In this document: positions 9,608 to 18,585 of the stretch, in pieces
Numbering within the stretch: the first letter of the stretch is position 1
How the letters are laid out: each line of letters starts with the position of its first letter
Assembly (NCBI GenBank): GCA_013214545.1
Contig: JABSQB010000015.1
Coordinates: 1 to 64,000, forward strand
Direction: 5' to 3'
Source: Henriciella sp.
GTDB taxonomy: Bacteria > Pseudomonadota > Alphaproteobacteria > Caulobacterales > Hyphomonadaceae
DNA length: 64,000 bases
Made by a program: the position numbers and the translations under genes
Notes under the pieces: model-generated
Told to the model about the DNA's origin: nothing
The model's input: only the letters and a program-made list of their open reading frames with translations
Databases searched by the model: none

Positions 9608-10497
9608 TCGGTGCCAGACACCCGCTGCACGGGGACTTCAAAACCACAAATATCCAGCACTTCAGGCGGCTTGCGATAGAAGAAGTCTTCTTCGCGCACG
9701 CGTTTGGCGGTCTTGGCGTCCTCAAACGCCTGACTTGGCATCGCCTGCACCTGGTAAGCAGGTCGGATCGCCTCCGCCATGTCTGCAGCGACCGTCATGG
9801 ACAGGATCTCGTCACCAACTTCTGGGGCCTGAATAACGCCGCTGGCAATCGCGCGGTCACCGCGCTTGAGCTTCTGGACATATTGCATGCCATCAATGAC
9901 GCGGCCGAACACAGTCAGGTTCCGGTCCAGATAGCGCTGCGCGTCGAGTACGATGTAAAACTCCGTACCGCCACTGTCAGGGTGATTGTCGCGTGCCATG
10001 GCAAGGGCGCCCGGGCAATGCAGCAGCCATTCAGCTTGCAGGCTTTCACTGCGCCCGACGGCGAAACCATCAATATGGCCAACCATGGGGGCAAACAGGT
10101 CCGCATTGCCCAGAGGCACGAAGGCCGCGTCTGAAATCGGACGGTCATTCTCATTGGTGAGGGTTGGATAGGTCTCGATGACCGCCTCATCCTGTAGGCC
10201 GCCTTGCGCCACAAACGCATCGATCACGCGATAGAAGCGGGCGCCATTATAGACATCGCCGCGCACCAGATCGCGAAACTGCGCGGCATGGTTTGGAGCG
10301 AAGTCAGGATTGAGTTCTATCACCACATCGCCATGGACGGTTTCGATCAGGATCAGGTTGTCGGGCGAGACGTCACGCCAATCCGGCGCAGTCGCTGAGG
10401 CGATCTCGTCTTCGGTGACGGAGGTTTCTGGTGCCTCCTGAGCCTGACAGCCGGCGGCAGCCAAAAGGCCGAAAGCGGCAAACAGTACAGATCGCAT
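9604..10497 (-). CDS. Cyclophilin-type peptidyl-prolyl isomerase lipoprotein
   Basis: 297 residues. The N-terminus ends in an AAAGC lipobox (Cys17), so it is probably an envelope lipoprotein. The cyclophilin core starts at DNLILIETVHGDVVIEL and includes FYRVIDAFVAQGG, GALAMARD and GGTEFYIVLD. About 70 extra residues follow the core and contain two Cys-free helical stretches and an ICGFEVPVQR ending. Family members catalyse proline cis-trans isomerisation. The insert between FVAQGG and the MARD block is longer than in small cyclophilins. The 3' end overlaps the convergent kinase gene by 4 bp. Confidence 0.88.
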   Translation of the reverse strand: MRSVLFAAFGLLAAAGCQAQEAPETSVTEDEIASATAPDWRDVSPDNLILIETVHGDVVIELNPDFAPNHAAQFRDLVRGDVYNGARFYRVIDAFVAQGGLQDEAVIETYPTLTNENDRPISDAAFVPLGNADLFAPMVGHIDGFAVGRSESLQAEWLLHCPGALAMARDNHPDSGGTEFYIVLDAQRYLDRNLTVFGRVIDGMQYVQKLKRGDRAIASGVIQAPEVGDEILSMTVAADMAEAIRPAYQVQAMPSQAFEDAKTAKRVREEDFFYRKPPEVLDICGFEVPVQRVSGTD

Positions 10498-10622
10498 GAG
10501 ATTCCTCCCCCGGTGATGCTGAAATCAGCCTAACCAGCTGCTGCCTGTTTGGCCAGCGAACGCAGCTGACCTACCTCAAGGTCATTCTTGCGGCGCAGAA
10601 TACAGGTGTTTACGAGGGAGCC

Positions 10623-11567
10623 ATGACAAAAACGGGCTATGAACCACTCGTCTCGATTGACGCGATTACCGCCGGGCTGGCCTCGGTCGGGTACATCTCA
10701 ACGCGGGAGATTTCGACCGCGATCTACCTCGCGCATAATCTCCGCAAACCCATTCTGATCGAAGGCCCTGCCGGGGTTGGTAAGACCGATCTCGCCGCCT
10801 CCATGGCGCGCTTTCTGGATGTCAGCCTGAACCGCCTGCAATGCTATGAGGGCCTGGATGAAGGCAAGGCGCTGTATGAGTGGAAATACGGCAAGCAGCT
10901 GCTCTATACGCAGCTCCTGAAAGAGAAATTGGGCGAGGTGATGGAAGGGGCCAGTACGCTGGACACCGCGTTCGAAAAGCTGACCTCTTTCGAAGACTTG
11001 TTCTTCTCAGAGACCTTCCTCGAACCACGTCCCTTGCTAACGGCGATGAAGCAGGACAAGGGATCTGTCCTCCTGATCGATGAAATCGACAAGTCGGACG
11101 AGGAGTTTGAAGCCTATCTGCTCGAGGTGCTCTCAGATTATCAGGTGACTGTGCCTGAGATTGGCACCATTCGCGCGCAAGTGGCGCCATTGGTGATCCT
11201 GACATCCAACAATATACGGGAACTTGGTGACGCGCTGAAACGGCGCTGTCTGCACCTGCATATCGATTTCCCGGAAGCCGAACGCGAACAGGCCATCGTG
11301 CGAGCTCGCGTGCCGGATGTGTCAGATGCGCTGCTCAGTCAGCTCGTGGAGTTCGTTCAGGGACTGCGCGATCTCGATATTCGCAAGCGGCCATCCATTT
11401 CCGAAACCGTGGATTGGGCACGTACGCTGCTGCTCATGCATGCGACCGAGTTGGATGAGGACATGGTCCGCTCGACGCTGAATGTCCTGCTCAAGCATGA
11501 GAGTGACATTCAAGCCGTCGACAAGGATGTTCGCACACTGGCGCGCGCGGCAGCGTCTGCGGGATAG
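10623..11567 (+). CDS. MoxR-family AAA+ ATPase (CoxD-like)
   Basis: 314 residues. Walker A is GPAGVGKT (48-55) and Walker B VLLIDEIDK (about 149-157). Sensor-type ILTSNN and the ALKRRCLHLHIDFP arginine-finger region follow. MoxR ATPases act as chaperones that activate or mature metalloenzymes, usually with a VWA partner. The next gene, a CoxE-type VWA protein, starts right after this stop with no gap. There are no CO dehydrogenase or methanol dehydrogenase genes nearby, so the client is unknown. ATG at 10623 follows GAGGGAGCC. Confidence 0.9.
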   Translation: MTKTGYEPLVSIDAITAGLASVGYISTREISTAIYLAHNLRKPILIEGPAGVGKTDLAASMARFLDVSLNRLQCYEGLDEGKALYEWKYGKQLLYTQLLKEKLGEVMEGASTLDTAFEKLTSFEDLFFSETFLEPRPLLTAMKQDKGSVLLIDEIDKSDEEFEAYLLEVLSDYQVTVPEIGTIRAQVAPLVILTSNNIRELGDALKRRCLHLHIDFPEAEREQAIVRARVPDVSDALLSQLVEFVQGLRDLDIRKRPSISETVDWARTLLLMHATELDEDMVRSTLNVLLKHESDIQAVDKDVRTLARAAASAG

Positions 11568-12911
11568 ATGGCTGAGCAGGTCCTCACCGACTTTATCCGG
11601 GCATTGCGCTCGGCAGATGTACGTGTGTCGACCGGAGAGGCGATTGATGCGGCCGAAGCGGTAAAGCTGATCGGTTATGCTGACCGCCAGCGCCTGTCCG
11701 ATACGCTGCGCTGCGTGCTGGCTAAATCTCCGGCGGAAAAGCTGGCGCATGATCGTCTGTTCGAACTGTATTTTTCGCGACAAGCGATCCCGCAAAGCGC
11801 CCCTGAAGACCCAGCCGAGCAAGACGACACGTCTGGCAGCGAGGACGGCCCGGGCGACATGCTGGATCTGATGGAGACCGGCGATGAGACGGCCATCGCC
11901 ATGGCTATGGAGCGGGCGGGCCAGGAGGCTGGCCTGCAAGAAATCCGGTTCTCCACACAGGTCTCCTATTATGCGCAGCAGATGATGAAATCGCTCGGCG
12001 TCGAGCGCCTGGAAAGCGAGATGATGCAAGGCTTTCGGGCGCGCACCGAAGAAGGTCAGGCCTATGCCGAAGAGCTGATCGAAGGGCGCAAGCAGATGTT
12101 TGCCCGCGCTCGCGAACACGCCAAGCAGGCCTTTGAAACCTATGGCGCGGGCGCGACACTCGCTTTTCGCGAAGACGTGCTCGCCGAAACTGCGTTGACG
12201 GCGCTGGATGTCCGGGACCTCGGGCGCATGCAGGCTCTGGTCGAGAAGATCGCCAAACGCCTCGCCAGCAAACATTCGCGTCGCCGCCGCAAGAAAAATC
12301 GCGGCCAGCTCGACGTTCGGAAGACGCTGCGGGCGAACGCTGGATTTGACGGCGTGCCGTTCGACATCGCCTGGAAGCAGACCAAGCGCGACCGCGCCAA
12401 GATCGTTGCGGTCTGTGACGTTTCGGGGTCCGTCTCCCGCGTCGTGCGTTTCTTCCTGATGCTGCTCTACAGCCTCAACGAAGTTGTGCCAGACATTGAG
12501 TCCTTTGCGTTTTCCGGCCGGCTCGAAGATGTCGGACCGACACTCGAGACCGAGAATTTCGCCCAAGCCATGGACAAGATCATCAACGATATTGGCATGA
12601 GCTCAACCGATTACGGCCAATCCCTATCAGACCTGCGAATGAACCATTGGGACGCGCTTGACCGGCGAACCACCCTGATCGTGCTCGGCGATGGGCGGTC
12701 CAATTACGGCGATCCACGCCTGGATTTGTTTCGCGAAGCCGCCGCGCGTGTGAAGCGGGTGATCTGGCTGACACCCGAAGGCGAGAGCCTGTGGGGTAGC
12801 GGCGACAGCGAATTGCCCCGATATCGCCCGCACTGCCACACGATGAAACAGGTCACCACAATCAAAGACCTGGAACGGATTCTGGACGAGGCGCTGTCGC
12901 GTTACGCCTAA
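11568..12911 (+). CDS. CoxE-type von Willebrand A protein
   Basis: 447 residues. An N-terminal helical region is followed by a Glu/Asp-rich stretch (about 80-105), a basic patch KHSRRRRKKNRG (about 235-246) and a C-terminal VWA domain with MIDAS D284VSGS and a later LGDGRSNYGDP. The STDYGQSL segment supplies the middle MIDAS threonine region. Proteins of this kind pair with MoxR ATPases; the ATG follows the moxR stop directly (TAG at 11565-11567, ATG at 11568), so the two should be translated together. The stop overlaps that of convergent hemW. Confidence 0.88.
   Translation: MAEQVLTDFIRALRSADVRVSTGEAIDAAEAVKLIGYADRQRLSDTLRCVLAKSPAEKLAHDRLFELYFSRQAIPQSAPEDPAEQDDTSGSEDGPGDMLDLMETGDETAIAMAMERAGQEAGLQEIRFSTQVSYYAQQMMKSLGVERLESEMMQGFRARTEEGQAYAEELIEGRKQMFARAREHAKQAFETYGAGATLAFREDVLAETALTALDVRDLGRMQALVEKIAKRLASKHSRRRRKKNRGQLDVRKTLRANAGFDGVPFDIAWKQTKRDRAKIVAVCDVSGSVSRVVRFFLMLLYSLNEVVPDIESFAFSGRLEDVGPTLETENFAQAMDKIINDIGMSSTDYGQSLSDLRMNHWDALDRRTTLIVLGDGRSNYGDPRLDLFREAAARVKRVIWLTPEGESLWGSGDSELPRYRPHCHTMKQVTTIKDLERILDEALSRYA
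12908..12911. other. Shared stop-codon tetranucleotide CTAA
   Basis: The plus-strand TAA of the VWA gene and the minus-strand TAG of hemW lie in the same four bases. Confidence 0.95.
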
Positions 12912-14050
12912 GGGGTGAGCAAAGCGGCGATATGATCTGCGACGAGACGGCCGCTTACGGTGAGCTTCAGCCGGTCATCCTCAACAAATGCCCACTCATT
13001 TGCGGCGAGATCCTCTAGTGCTTCACGTTCCGCCGGAGCGCCGAACAGCTGCTCAAATCGCTTCAGATCAAGCCCCGAAACCGGACGCAGCGCCATGGCG
13101 AGAAATTCGCGCGCAGTGTCAATTTGGGACAAAGGTGTTTCTGAAGGCCTCGTATTGGCTTGATAGCCTGCCGGACGCCGCGCCGCCTCTGTGGCGATCC
13201 GGGTATTTTCGATGGTCAATCGCCCATGCGCGCCCGGGCCGATACCGATCCAGTCGCCGCTGGCCCAGTAGATGTGATTGTGGCGCGACTCATATTGCGG
13301 CGCGCGGGCATGATTGGAGACCTCATAAGCCGGCAGGTCTGCCGCTTCGCAGAGGCTCTGGGTGAGCTCATACAAATCCGCCTGATCGTCATCCGCCATG
13401 GGATGCAGCTCGCCCCGCGCCGCGCGTTTGCCGAAGGCGGTGCGTTCTTCGATCGTCAACTCATAGAGCGAGAGATGTGGCGCGCCGAGCGCGAGCACCC
13501 TGTTCAGTTCGGTGTCCCATTCCTCCAGAGACTGGCCTGGGCGGGCGTAAATCAGGTCGACGGAGTGATTATCGAACACCTTCTGGGTCGCTGCCAAGGC
13601 ATGTCTCGCTGCATGGCTGTCATGGTCTCGTCCGAGGAACAGTAGGGCCTCATCCTGCAGGGATTGCAGGCCGAGCGAGAGGCGATTGATGCCTGCCGCC
13701 TTCCAGGATTCCGGTGCGCTGCGCAATACATCGTTCGGATTCGCTTCCAGCGTAATCTCGGCTCCGGAGCGAATGCCAAACGTATCGTTCACCGCTTTTA
13801 GGAGCTGCCCGATCTCTGCTTCGGATAAGAGCGATGGCGTGCCACCGCCAAAAAACACTGAATCTACAGGAGGATGCGCTGACAGGCGGACCTTGTGTGC
13901 GATCAGATCGTCGATCATTGCTGCGATCAGAGGCGCAGTGTCCCGGTCTTTGGCGGCATAGACATTGAAGTCGCAATAGGGGCAAATCCGGGCGCAGAAG
14001 GGCCAGTGAATGTACAGGCCAAACCCGTAATCTGGCCCTACCGCACCCAC
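12908..14050 (-). CDS. hemW: Radical SAM heme chaperone HemW
   Basis: 380 residues. The radical-SAM cluster motif is C19ARIC23PYC26DF. The position after it is Phe, as in HemW, not the extra Cys of true coproporphyrinogen dehydrogenase HemN. Further family blocks are FFGGGTPSLL, EANPND and INRLSLGLQSLQDE, with a C-terminal HemN_C-like region. HemW binds heme and delivers it to acceptor proteins. The start is GTG at 14050, sharing its first G with the TAG stop of rdgB (TAGTG), a coupling arrangement. rdgB-hemW order is conserved in alphaproteobacteria. Confidence 0.93.
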   Translation of the reverse strand: MGAVGPDYGFGLYIHWPFCARICPYCDFNVYAAKDRDTAPLIAAMIDDLIAHKVRLSAHPPVDSVFFGGGTPSLLSEAEIGQLLKAVNDTFGIRSGAEITLEANPNDVLRSAPESWKAAGINRLSLGLQSLQDEALLFLGRDHDSHAARHALAATQKVFDNHSVDLIYARPGQSLEEWDTELNRVLALGAPHLSLYELTIEERTAFGKRAARGELHPMADDDQADLYELTQSLCEAADLPAYEVSNHARAPQYESRHNHIYWASGDWIGIGPGAHGRLTIENTRIATEAARRPAGYQANTRPSETPLSQIDTAREFLAMALRPVSGLDLKRFEQLFGAPAEREALEDLAANEWAFVEDDRLKLTVSGRLVADHIAALLTP

Positions 14051-14649
14051 TAGAGCAGCGCCTTTTTCAACTTATCAAACGCCACCGCCCGATGGCTCAT
14101 TGAGTGTTTCTGCGCCGGTTCCAACTCGGCGAACGTGACCTCATGTCCGAACGGGACAAAGACCGGGTCATAGCCAAACCCCATCTCTCCACGCGGCGGC
14201 CAGGTCAACGTGCCTTCGATCTCCCCGCGAAACGTCTCTTCATGTCCATCAGGCCAGGCGACGGCGAGGCAAGAGACAAACCGCGCGCTGCGATCGGTGG
14301 CATCGATCGCTTGCAGTTCTCGTTCGACTTTCTCCATCGCAACATAAAAATCGCGCGGCTCACCAGCCCAGATCGCAGTGTGCACGCCCGGCATGCCGCC
14401 AAGCGCGGTGACTTCCAGGCCGCTATCGTCCGACAAGGCCGGCGCGCCCGTCGCCTGAGCCGCCGCGCGCGCCTTGATCAGCGCATTGCCTTCAAATGTC
14501 AGCTCAGTCTCTTCGGCTTCTTCCAGTTGCAGTTCGACGGCAGAGACGACTTCAAATCCCAGTGGCTCAAAAAGATCTTTAAGTTCAGCGACTTTGCCTT
14601 TGTTGTGCGTCGCTGCGATCAATCTGCCGGGTTGAAGTTTGCGAGACAT
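14050..14649 (-). CDS. rdgB: Non-canonical purine NTP pyrophosphatase (RdgB/HAM1)
   Basis: 199 residues. The N-terminal [18 protein letters not shown] is the substrate-binding signature. Next come the [15 protein letters not shown] block, the catalytic [10 protein letters not shown] acid motif and [10 protein letters not shown] near the C-terminus, ending SHRAVAF. It hydrolyses dITP, ITP and XTP to monophosphates so they are not built into nucleic acid. ATG at 14649. It lies directly upstream of hemW, overlapping by one base. The usual partner rph is 2.4 kb further right, separated here by four other genes. Confidence 0.95.
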   Translation of the reverse strand: MSRKLQPGRLIAATHNKGKVAELKDLFEPLGFEVVSAVELQLEEAEETELTFEGNALIKARAAAQATGAPALSDDSGLEVTALGGMPGVHTAIWAGEPRDFYVAMEKVERELQAIDATDRSARFVSCLAVAWPDGHEETFRGEIEGTLTWPPRGEMGFGYDPVFVPFGHEVTFAELEPAQKHSMSHRAVAFDKLKKALL

Positions 14650-14682
14650 GTTCTGTGGCTCCGTTCTTGCTTTCTAAACGAA

Positions 14683-14704
14683 TTACCTTATCGTTTAACG
14701 GTAA
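14683..14704. promoter_or_regulatory. Weak inverted repeat in the rdgB / DUF2975 divergent region
   Basis: TTACC at 14683-14687 and GGTAA at 14700-14704 form a 5-bp dyad with a 12-bp AT-rich spacer in the 114-bp region between the two divergent starts. It might be the site of the small XRE regulator encoded at 15308. Short arms make this tentative. Confidence 0.25.
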
Positions 14705-14763
14705 GTTTGTGACTCTGTGCTATGTGACAAATGTAGCGAATAACAAGAGGATGGTCCGCGCGA

Positions 14764-15294
14764 ATGTCTGAACCCCGCAAAAATTCAATGGCGGCGTTTC
14801 TGTCAACTGTGGTGACAGTGATTTTCTGGCTCGCCATCGTTTTCGGCGGATTTCTCTTCATCATTCTGTCGATTGGATTGCTTGGCAGCCTGAATGGCGG
14901 CGAGATTGATTTGCCACTGGTGGAAGCCCGCGCCGACGGCGTTCCAGCCGGTCGGATCGTCGCCGCGCTTGTGGGGCTCGTCGTCTTCGCCCCTGGTATC
15001 GCGTATATCTGCGCGCAGTTGCGTAAAATTTTGTCGACTCTGGCTGAGGGCGATCCATTCGTCCCGGAAAATGCTCCGCGCCTTAATCAGATCGCGATCG
15101 CGATTGGTCTGATTGAGATCATTCGCATGTGCTCGGTGCTGATCCTCGCGGCCACAGTCGATCTCGGCGAAGGATATGTCGCCAATATCAATATCAATCT
15201 TGCAGTTTGGGGTGCGGTCATCGTGCTGCTCATCCTGGCGCAAGTCTTCAAGGAAGGCACCCGCCTTCGTGAAGAAGAGAAAATGACAATTTAG
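14764..15294 (+). CDS. DUF2975-type integral membrane protein
   Basis: 176 residues with four predicted membrane helices (about 14-40, 58-80, 108-130 and 143-160). The GDPFVPENAPRLNQIAIAIG segment between helices 2 and 3 is the recognisable DUF2975 feature. Function is unknown. Members are characteristically followed by a small Cro/CI-like helix-turn-helix gene, as here 13 bp downstream, so the pair is likely one operon. No catalytic motif is visible. Confidence 0.82.
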   Translation: MSEPRKNSMAAFLSTVVTVIFWLAIVFGGFLFIILSIGLLGSLNGGEIDLPLVEARADGVPAGRIVAALVGLVVFAPGIAYICAQLRKILSTLAEGDPFVPENAPRLNQIAIAIGLIEIIRMCSVLILAATVDLGEGYVANININLAVWGAVIVLLILAQVFKEGTRLREEEKMTI

Positions 15295-15307
15295 GAGGGC
15301 CATAAGA

Positions 15308-15541
15308 ATGTCTATTCGTGTGACCCTTGATCGGGTTTTGTTGGAAAAAAGAATGTCACTGACCGAGCTCTCTGAGCGGGTTGGTGTCACGCTTGCCAAT
15401 CTTTCGATCTTGAAAACCGGAAAAGCCAAAGCGGTGCGCTTTTCGACTTTAGAAGCCTTATGCCGCGAGCTGGATTGCCAGCCGGGCGATATTCTCGTCT
15501 TTGAAGATGGCGGCAGCCAATCCAAAAGCGAAGCGGCTTAG
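15308..15541 (+). CDS. Small XRE-family helix-turn-helix regulator
   Basis: 77 residues that are almost entirely a Cro/CI-type DNA-binding domain. Helices 2-3 lie in MSLTELSERVGVTLANLSILKTGKAKAV and are followed by FSTLEALCRELDCQPGDILVFE, the typical ending of YozG-like regulators. Preceded by AGGAGGG. It is paired with the DUF2975 membrane gene, as in many bacteria. Autoregulation of the pair is plausible but not shown. Confidence 0.9.
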   Translation: MSIRVTLDRVLLEKRMSLTELSERVGVTLANLSILKTGKAKAVRFSTLEALCRELDCQPGDILVFEDGGSQSKSEAA

Positions 15542-15555
15542 GATCTAAATCCGGG

Positions 15556-16605
15556 ATGACGACCAACCCTCTGGTTCCGCTCCCCACGCAGCCTGAAAAC
15601 ACACCCTGGCCGACCGAAGTCTGGCCGGAGAACCTTTCCGCAGACGGATTTGATCGCGCCGCTTGCGAGAGCGCTATGGACTTCGCTTTCAGCGCAGAGG
15701 CTGAACCTCACATGGGCGAGACGCATGCTTTTCTCGCCGTGCACAGGGGCCAGATCGTGCTTGAGCGCTATGCCGAAGGCCGCGACGCTTCGACGACCTT
15801 TCCGTCCTGGTCAAAGGCCAAGAGCATTACCCAGGCGCTGATTGGGATTCTGGTGCGTGACGGTAAGATTGATATTGGCGCACCGGCGCAAATTGCCGAG
15901 TGGCAAGACGATGATGATCCGCGCAAAGCGATCACGCTGGACCAGTTATTGCGCATGTCGAGCGGCCTGAAATTCACTGAAGACTATGTCGATTCAGGCG
16001 TCTCAGACGTGATTGAAATGCTATTCGGCGCTGGCTCAGACAATGTCGCGGCACATGCGGCAGCCTTCCCAATAGTGACTGAGCCCAACACGTTTTGGAA
16101 TTATTCGAGCGGGACCAGCAATATTGTCGCGCGGCTCGCGTCTCAGGCGCTCGGCAAATCGGGAGAGGCGTTTGAAGCCTGGATGTTCGAAGAACTTTTT
16201 AACCCGATTGGGATGCGCTCGCCGGCGCCGAAGTTTGATCCATCGGGTACATTTATTGGCTCATCTTTTTGCTACGCGACGGCGCGAGATTTTGCCCGCT
16301 TTGGATTGCTCTACATGCGCGATGGGGTCTGGGACGGCCGACGCATTCTGCCAGAAGGGTGGGTCGATTATGCCCGCACGCCAACCAAAACACCGCCTGA
16401 AGAACCTATGGGGTATGGCGCGCATTGGTGGCTCGGCATTGCCGGGCCGGAGAGTTTTTCGGCGAACGGATATGAGGGCCAGTTCACTGTCTGCGAGCCC
16501 GCATTAGACCTGATCATGGTGCGCCATGGAAAGTCAGAAGCGGGACCCAAAGGCGATGCTGTGCGCGCCTGGCTTGCCGATATGGCCGATCGTTTCCGCG
16601 GCTAG
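15556..16605 (+). CDS. Serine hydrolase of the beta-lactamase / class C PBP-like family
   Basis: 349 residues. The active-site SxxK motif is SWSKAKS (about residues 77-83), followed by ITLDQLLRMSSGLKF. The second motif reads YSSGTSN, with Ser in place of the Asn of classical YxN, as in many esterase-like members. The late block is YGAHWWLG and NGYEGQ. There is no signal peptide, so it is probably cytoplasmic or exported by another route. Members include esterases, amidases and peptidases, so the substrate is unassigned. It starts 14 bp after the XRE gene and could be co-transcribed. Its TAG stop overlaps cinA. Confidence 0.85.
   Translation: MTTNPLVPLPTQPENTPWPTEVWPENLSADGFDRAACESAMDFAFSAEAEPHMGETHAFLAVHRGQIVLERYAEGRDASTTFPSWSKAKSITQALIGILVRDGKIDIGAPAQIAEWQDDDDPRKAITLDQLLRMSSGLKFTEDYVDSGVSDVIEMLFGAGSDNVAAHAAAFPIVTEPNTFWNYSSGTSNIVARLASQALGKSGEAFEAWMFEELFNPIGMRSPAPKFDPSGTFIGSSFCYATARDFARFGLLYMRDGVWDGRRILPEGWVDYARTPTKTPPEEPMGYGAHWWLGIAGPESFSANGYEGQFTVCEPALDLIMVRHGKSEAGPKGDAVRAWLADMADRFRG
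16602..16605. other. Shared stop-codon tetranucleotide CTAG
   Basis: Both the serine hydrolase (plus) and the CinA-like gene (minus) end with TAG within the self-complementary CTAG. Confidence 0.95.
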
Positions 16606-17096
16606 TCCAAAGCGGCGTTTAGCAATTCCATCGCTTCAGCCGCAAAGAGCCACATGTTCTCTTCCCGATCGGTCAGGCCGGTTTCCAGCGTGCGCGAAGA
16701 TTGGAACAGCTCGCCGTCTCGTTCGGTCGCGATCGCGACGCAGGTATGGCCGGCCGCGTCGCCATAGCCATTTCCGCTGGGGCCCGACGCCCCTGTCTCA
16801 CACAGGCCCCAACTGGTGCGGAGCTTCTGGCGGATGGTACTGGCCATGAAGCGGGCATAAGGCTCGGTCGAGGAGCGCATGCCTTCAATATCGTCCCGCG
16901 TCAGTCCCATCAGGCCTCGGAAGGCGTTGGGCGCATAGATCACCCCGCCGCCGCGATAATAGCGTGAGGCGCCCGGCACAGCGAGGAGCGCGGCGGAGAT
17001 CAGACCACCGCTGGAAGACTCCGACACGCCGACGGTTTCGCCGCGCGCGATGAGCTTGTCGCCAATCTGCCGGGCCAGAGGAAGGAACCGGTCCAT
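16602..17096 (-). CDS. CinA C-terminal-domain protein (nicotinamide-nucleotide amidohydrolase type)
   Basis: 164 residues, the stand-alone CinA-C/PncC fold. Signature VGVSESSSGGLISAALLAVPGAS has SSS where many members have SCT. The later ETGASGPSGNGYGDAAGHT corresponds to the GxAGPxG loop. PncC enzymes deamidate nicotinamide mononucleotide in pyridine-nucleotide recycling. Given the altered signature, enzyme activity is an inference. It follows rph by 3 bp in the same direction, so it is probably co-transcribed with it. Confidence 0.85.
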   Translation of the reverse strand: MDRFLPLARQIGDKLIARGETVGVSESSSGGLISAALLAVPGASRYYRGGGVIYAPNAFRGLMGLTRDDIEGMRSSTEPYARFMASTIRQKLRTSWGLCETGASGPSGNGYGDAAGHTCVAIATERDGELFQSSRTLETGLTDREENMWLFAAEAMELLNAALD

Positions 17097-17099
17097 GGC

Positions 17100-17825
17100 T
17101 TAGCCGAGGGCCTTGCGCTGAGCTTCAAACAGTTCGTTGCACCCTTTTTCGGCGAGAGCCATCATCGTCTCAACTTCAGTGCGTGTCATCGGCCTTTCTT
17201 CGCCGGTGCCCTGCAATTCGATGAAACCGCCATCGGAGCTCATGACGACGTTCATGTCCGCCTCGCCGGCGCTGTCTTCCGGATAGTCGAGGTCGAGGAC
17301 CGGGACGTCCTTAAAGACGCCGACGGAAATCGCCGCAGCCTGTTTCAGGATTGGATCGGACGTGATGATCCCTTCATCCTTGAGGTAGCGACAAGCCATT
17401 GCCAGCGCGACGAAGCCGCCCGTGATAGAGGCCGTTCGCGTACCGCCATCGGCTTGGATGACGTCGCAATCAATTGTAATCTGGTTTTCGCCAAGCGCTG
17501 TCAGGTCGACTACAGAGCGGAGGGAGCGGCCGATCAGGCGCTGGATTTCCTGAGTCCGGCCGGACTGTTTACCCGCTGCAGCCTCGCGGCGTCCACGGGT
17601 ATGGGTGGCACGTGGCAGCATGCCATACTCACCTGTGACCCAGCCCGAGCCTGAACCACGCATCCAGCCTGGAACCTTATCGGTCCAGCTCGCCGTACAG
17701 AGGACATGCGTGTGTCCGAATTTGGCGAGGCATGAGCCCTCCGCATAGCGGGTGACGCCCGTTTCCAGGCTAATCTCTCGCAATTGATCCGGGGCACGGC
17801 CAGACGGGCGAGCAAAGTCGGTCAT
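17100..17825 (-). CDS. rph: Ribonuclease PH
   Basis: 241 residues with the start at ATG 17825 ([16 protein letters not shown]). Longer starts at 17828, 17840 and 17861 exist, but the family alignment begins at [11 protein letters not shown]. Key blocks are [25 protein letters not shown], the catalytic [14 protein letters not shown] and GEADMNVVM. RNase PH trims tRNA 3' ends phosphorolytically and acts on rRNA. It normally neighbours rdgB; here CinA-C follows it. Confidence 0.95.
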   Translation of the reverse strand: MTDFARPSGRAPDQLREISLETGVTRYAEGSCLAKFGHTHVLCTASWTDKVPGWMRGSGSGWVTGEYGMLPRATHTRGRREAAAGKQSGRTQEIQRLIGRSLRSVVDLTALGENQITIDCDVIQADGGTRTASITGGFVALAMACRYLKDEGIITSDPILKQAAAISVGVFKDVPVLDLDYPEDSAGEADMNVVMSSDGGFIELQGTGEERPMTRTEVETMMALAEKGCNELFEAQRKALG

Positions 17826-17918
17826 CATCAAGTCTTTCATCAGTTCAACTGTTGGCGGCAAATTGCGGGTTTTGGCTTCTGTGTCTAGGCTTCAATCTGT
17901 AGCGAAAAGGATGGGGCC

Positions 17919-18554
17919 TTGGACATCGCAGAGATGAAAGCGCGCGCCGAGCGGTCCAAGCGGCCACCTCGAAGCGTGGCGTATGAAATCGCTCGCGTGT
18001 TCTTTTATGGTCTGTATCGCCTGCTCGGCTGGCAGGTCCTGGGCGAAGCGCCAAAGGACAAGAAGATCGTTATCATCGCGGCGCCGCATGAAACCAATTG
18101 GGATCTCACGCAAATGCTGGGCATCGCCTTCTACTATCGCATCCCGGTGCGCTGGATGGGTAAGAAAAGCCTGGGCGAAGGCCCCTTCGGCTGGCTGATG
18201 CGGTGGTGGGGACTTCTGCCGGTAGACCGCAGCGGCTCGACCCGGCTGGTGGATCAGGTGGTTGATGCTTACGAGGCGGCCGACGAGATGGCCCTCGTCA
18301 TCGCGCCAGAAGGTACGCGCGCCGATGTGAAGGCCTGGAAGACAGGTTTCTACAATATCGCGCTCGAGGCCGAGGTGCCGGTGGCGCTTGGCTTCATCGA
18401 CTATGCCAACAAGTTTGGCGGTGTTGATGGTGTTCTTGTCCCCTGCGGAGACTATGCGGCGGATATGGAGAAGGTGGCCGGTTTCTATCGCTCCCGCGTT
18501 TCGCGCTTCAATCACCCGCTGACGGGAGAACCGATCGAGCGCCAGGCCGATTGA
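17919..18554 (+). CDS. 1-acyl-glycerol-3-phosphate-type acyltransferase (PlsC family)
   Basis: 211 residues. The acyltransferase motifs are present: HETNWD (HX4D), the GPFGWLMRWWGLLPVDR acceptor block and IAPEGTR. PlsC-like enzymes transfer acyl groups to lysophospholipids at the membrane. The start is uncertain: TTG 17919 has AAAAGG 8-9 bp upstream, while ATG 17934 would give 206 residues with a weaker site. The gene is divergent from rph (93-bp spacer) and 31 bp upstream of hrcA. Confidence 0.85.
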   Translation: MDIAEMKARAERSKRPPRSVAYEIARVFFYGLYRLLGWQVLGEAPKDKKIVIIAAPHETNWDLTQMLGIAFYYRIPVRWMGKKSLGEGPFGWLMRWWGLLPVDRSGSTRLVDQVVDAYEAADEMALVIAPEGTRADVKAWKTGFYNIALEAEVPVALGFIDYANKFGGVDGVLVPCGDYAADMEKVAGFYRSRVSRFNHPLTGEPIERQAD

Positions 18555-18585
18555 AACTCATCGGCTGGCACACTATTCAAGTCCT

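Noticed and set aside
11322-12566. 414-codon minus-strand open frame opposite the MoxR/VWA genes
   Set aside because: Antisense by-product of GC-rich codon use; both genes on the plus strand have intact family motifs.
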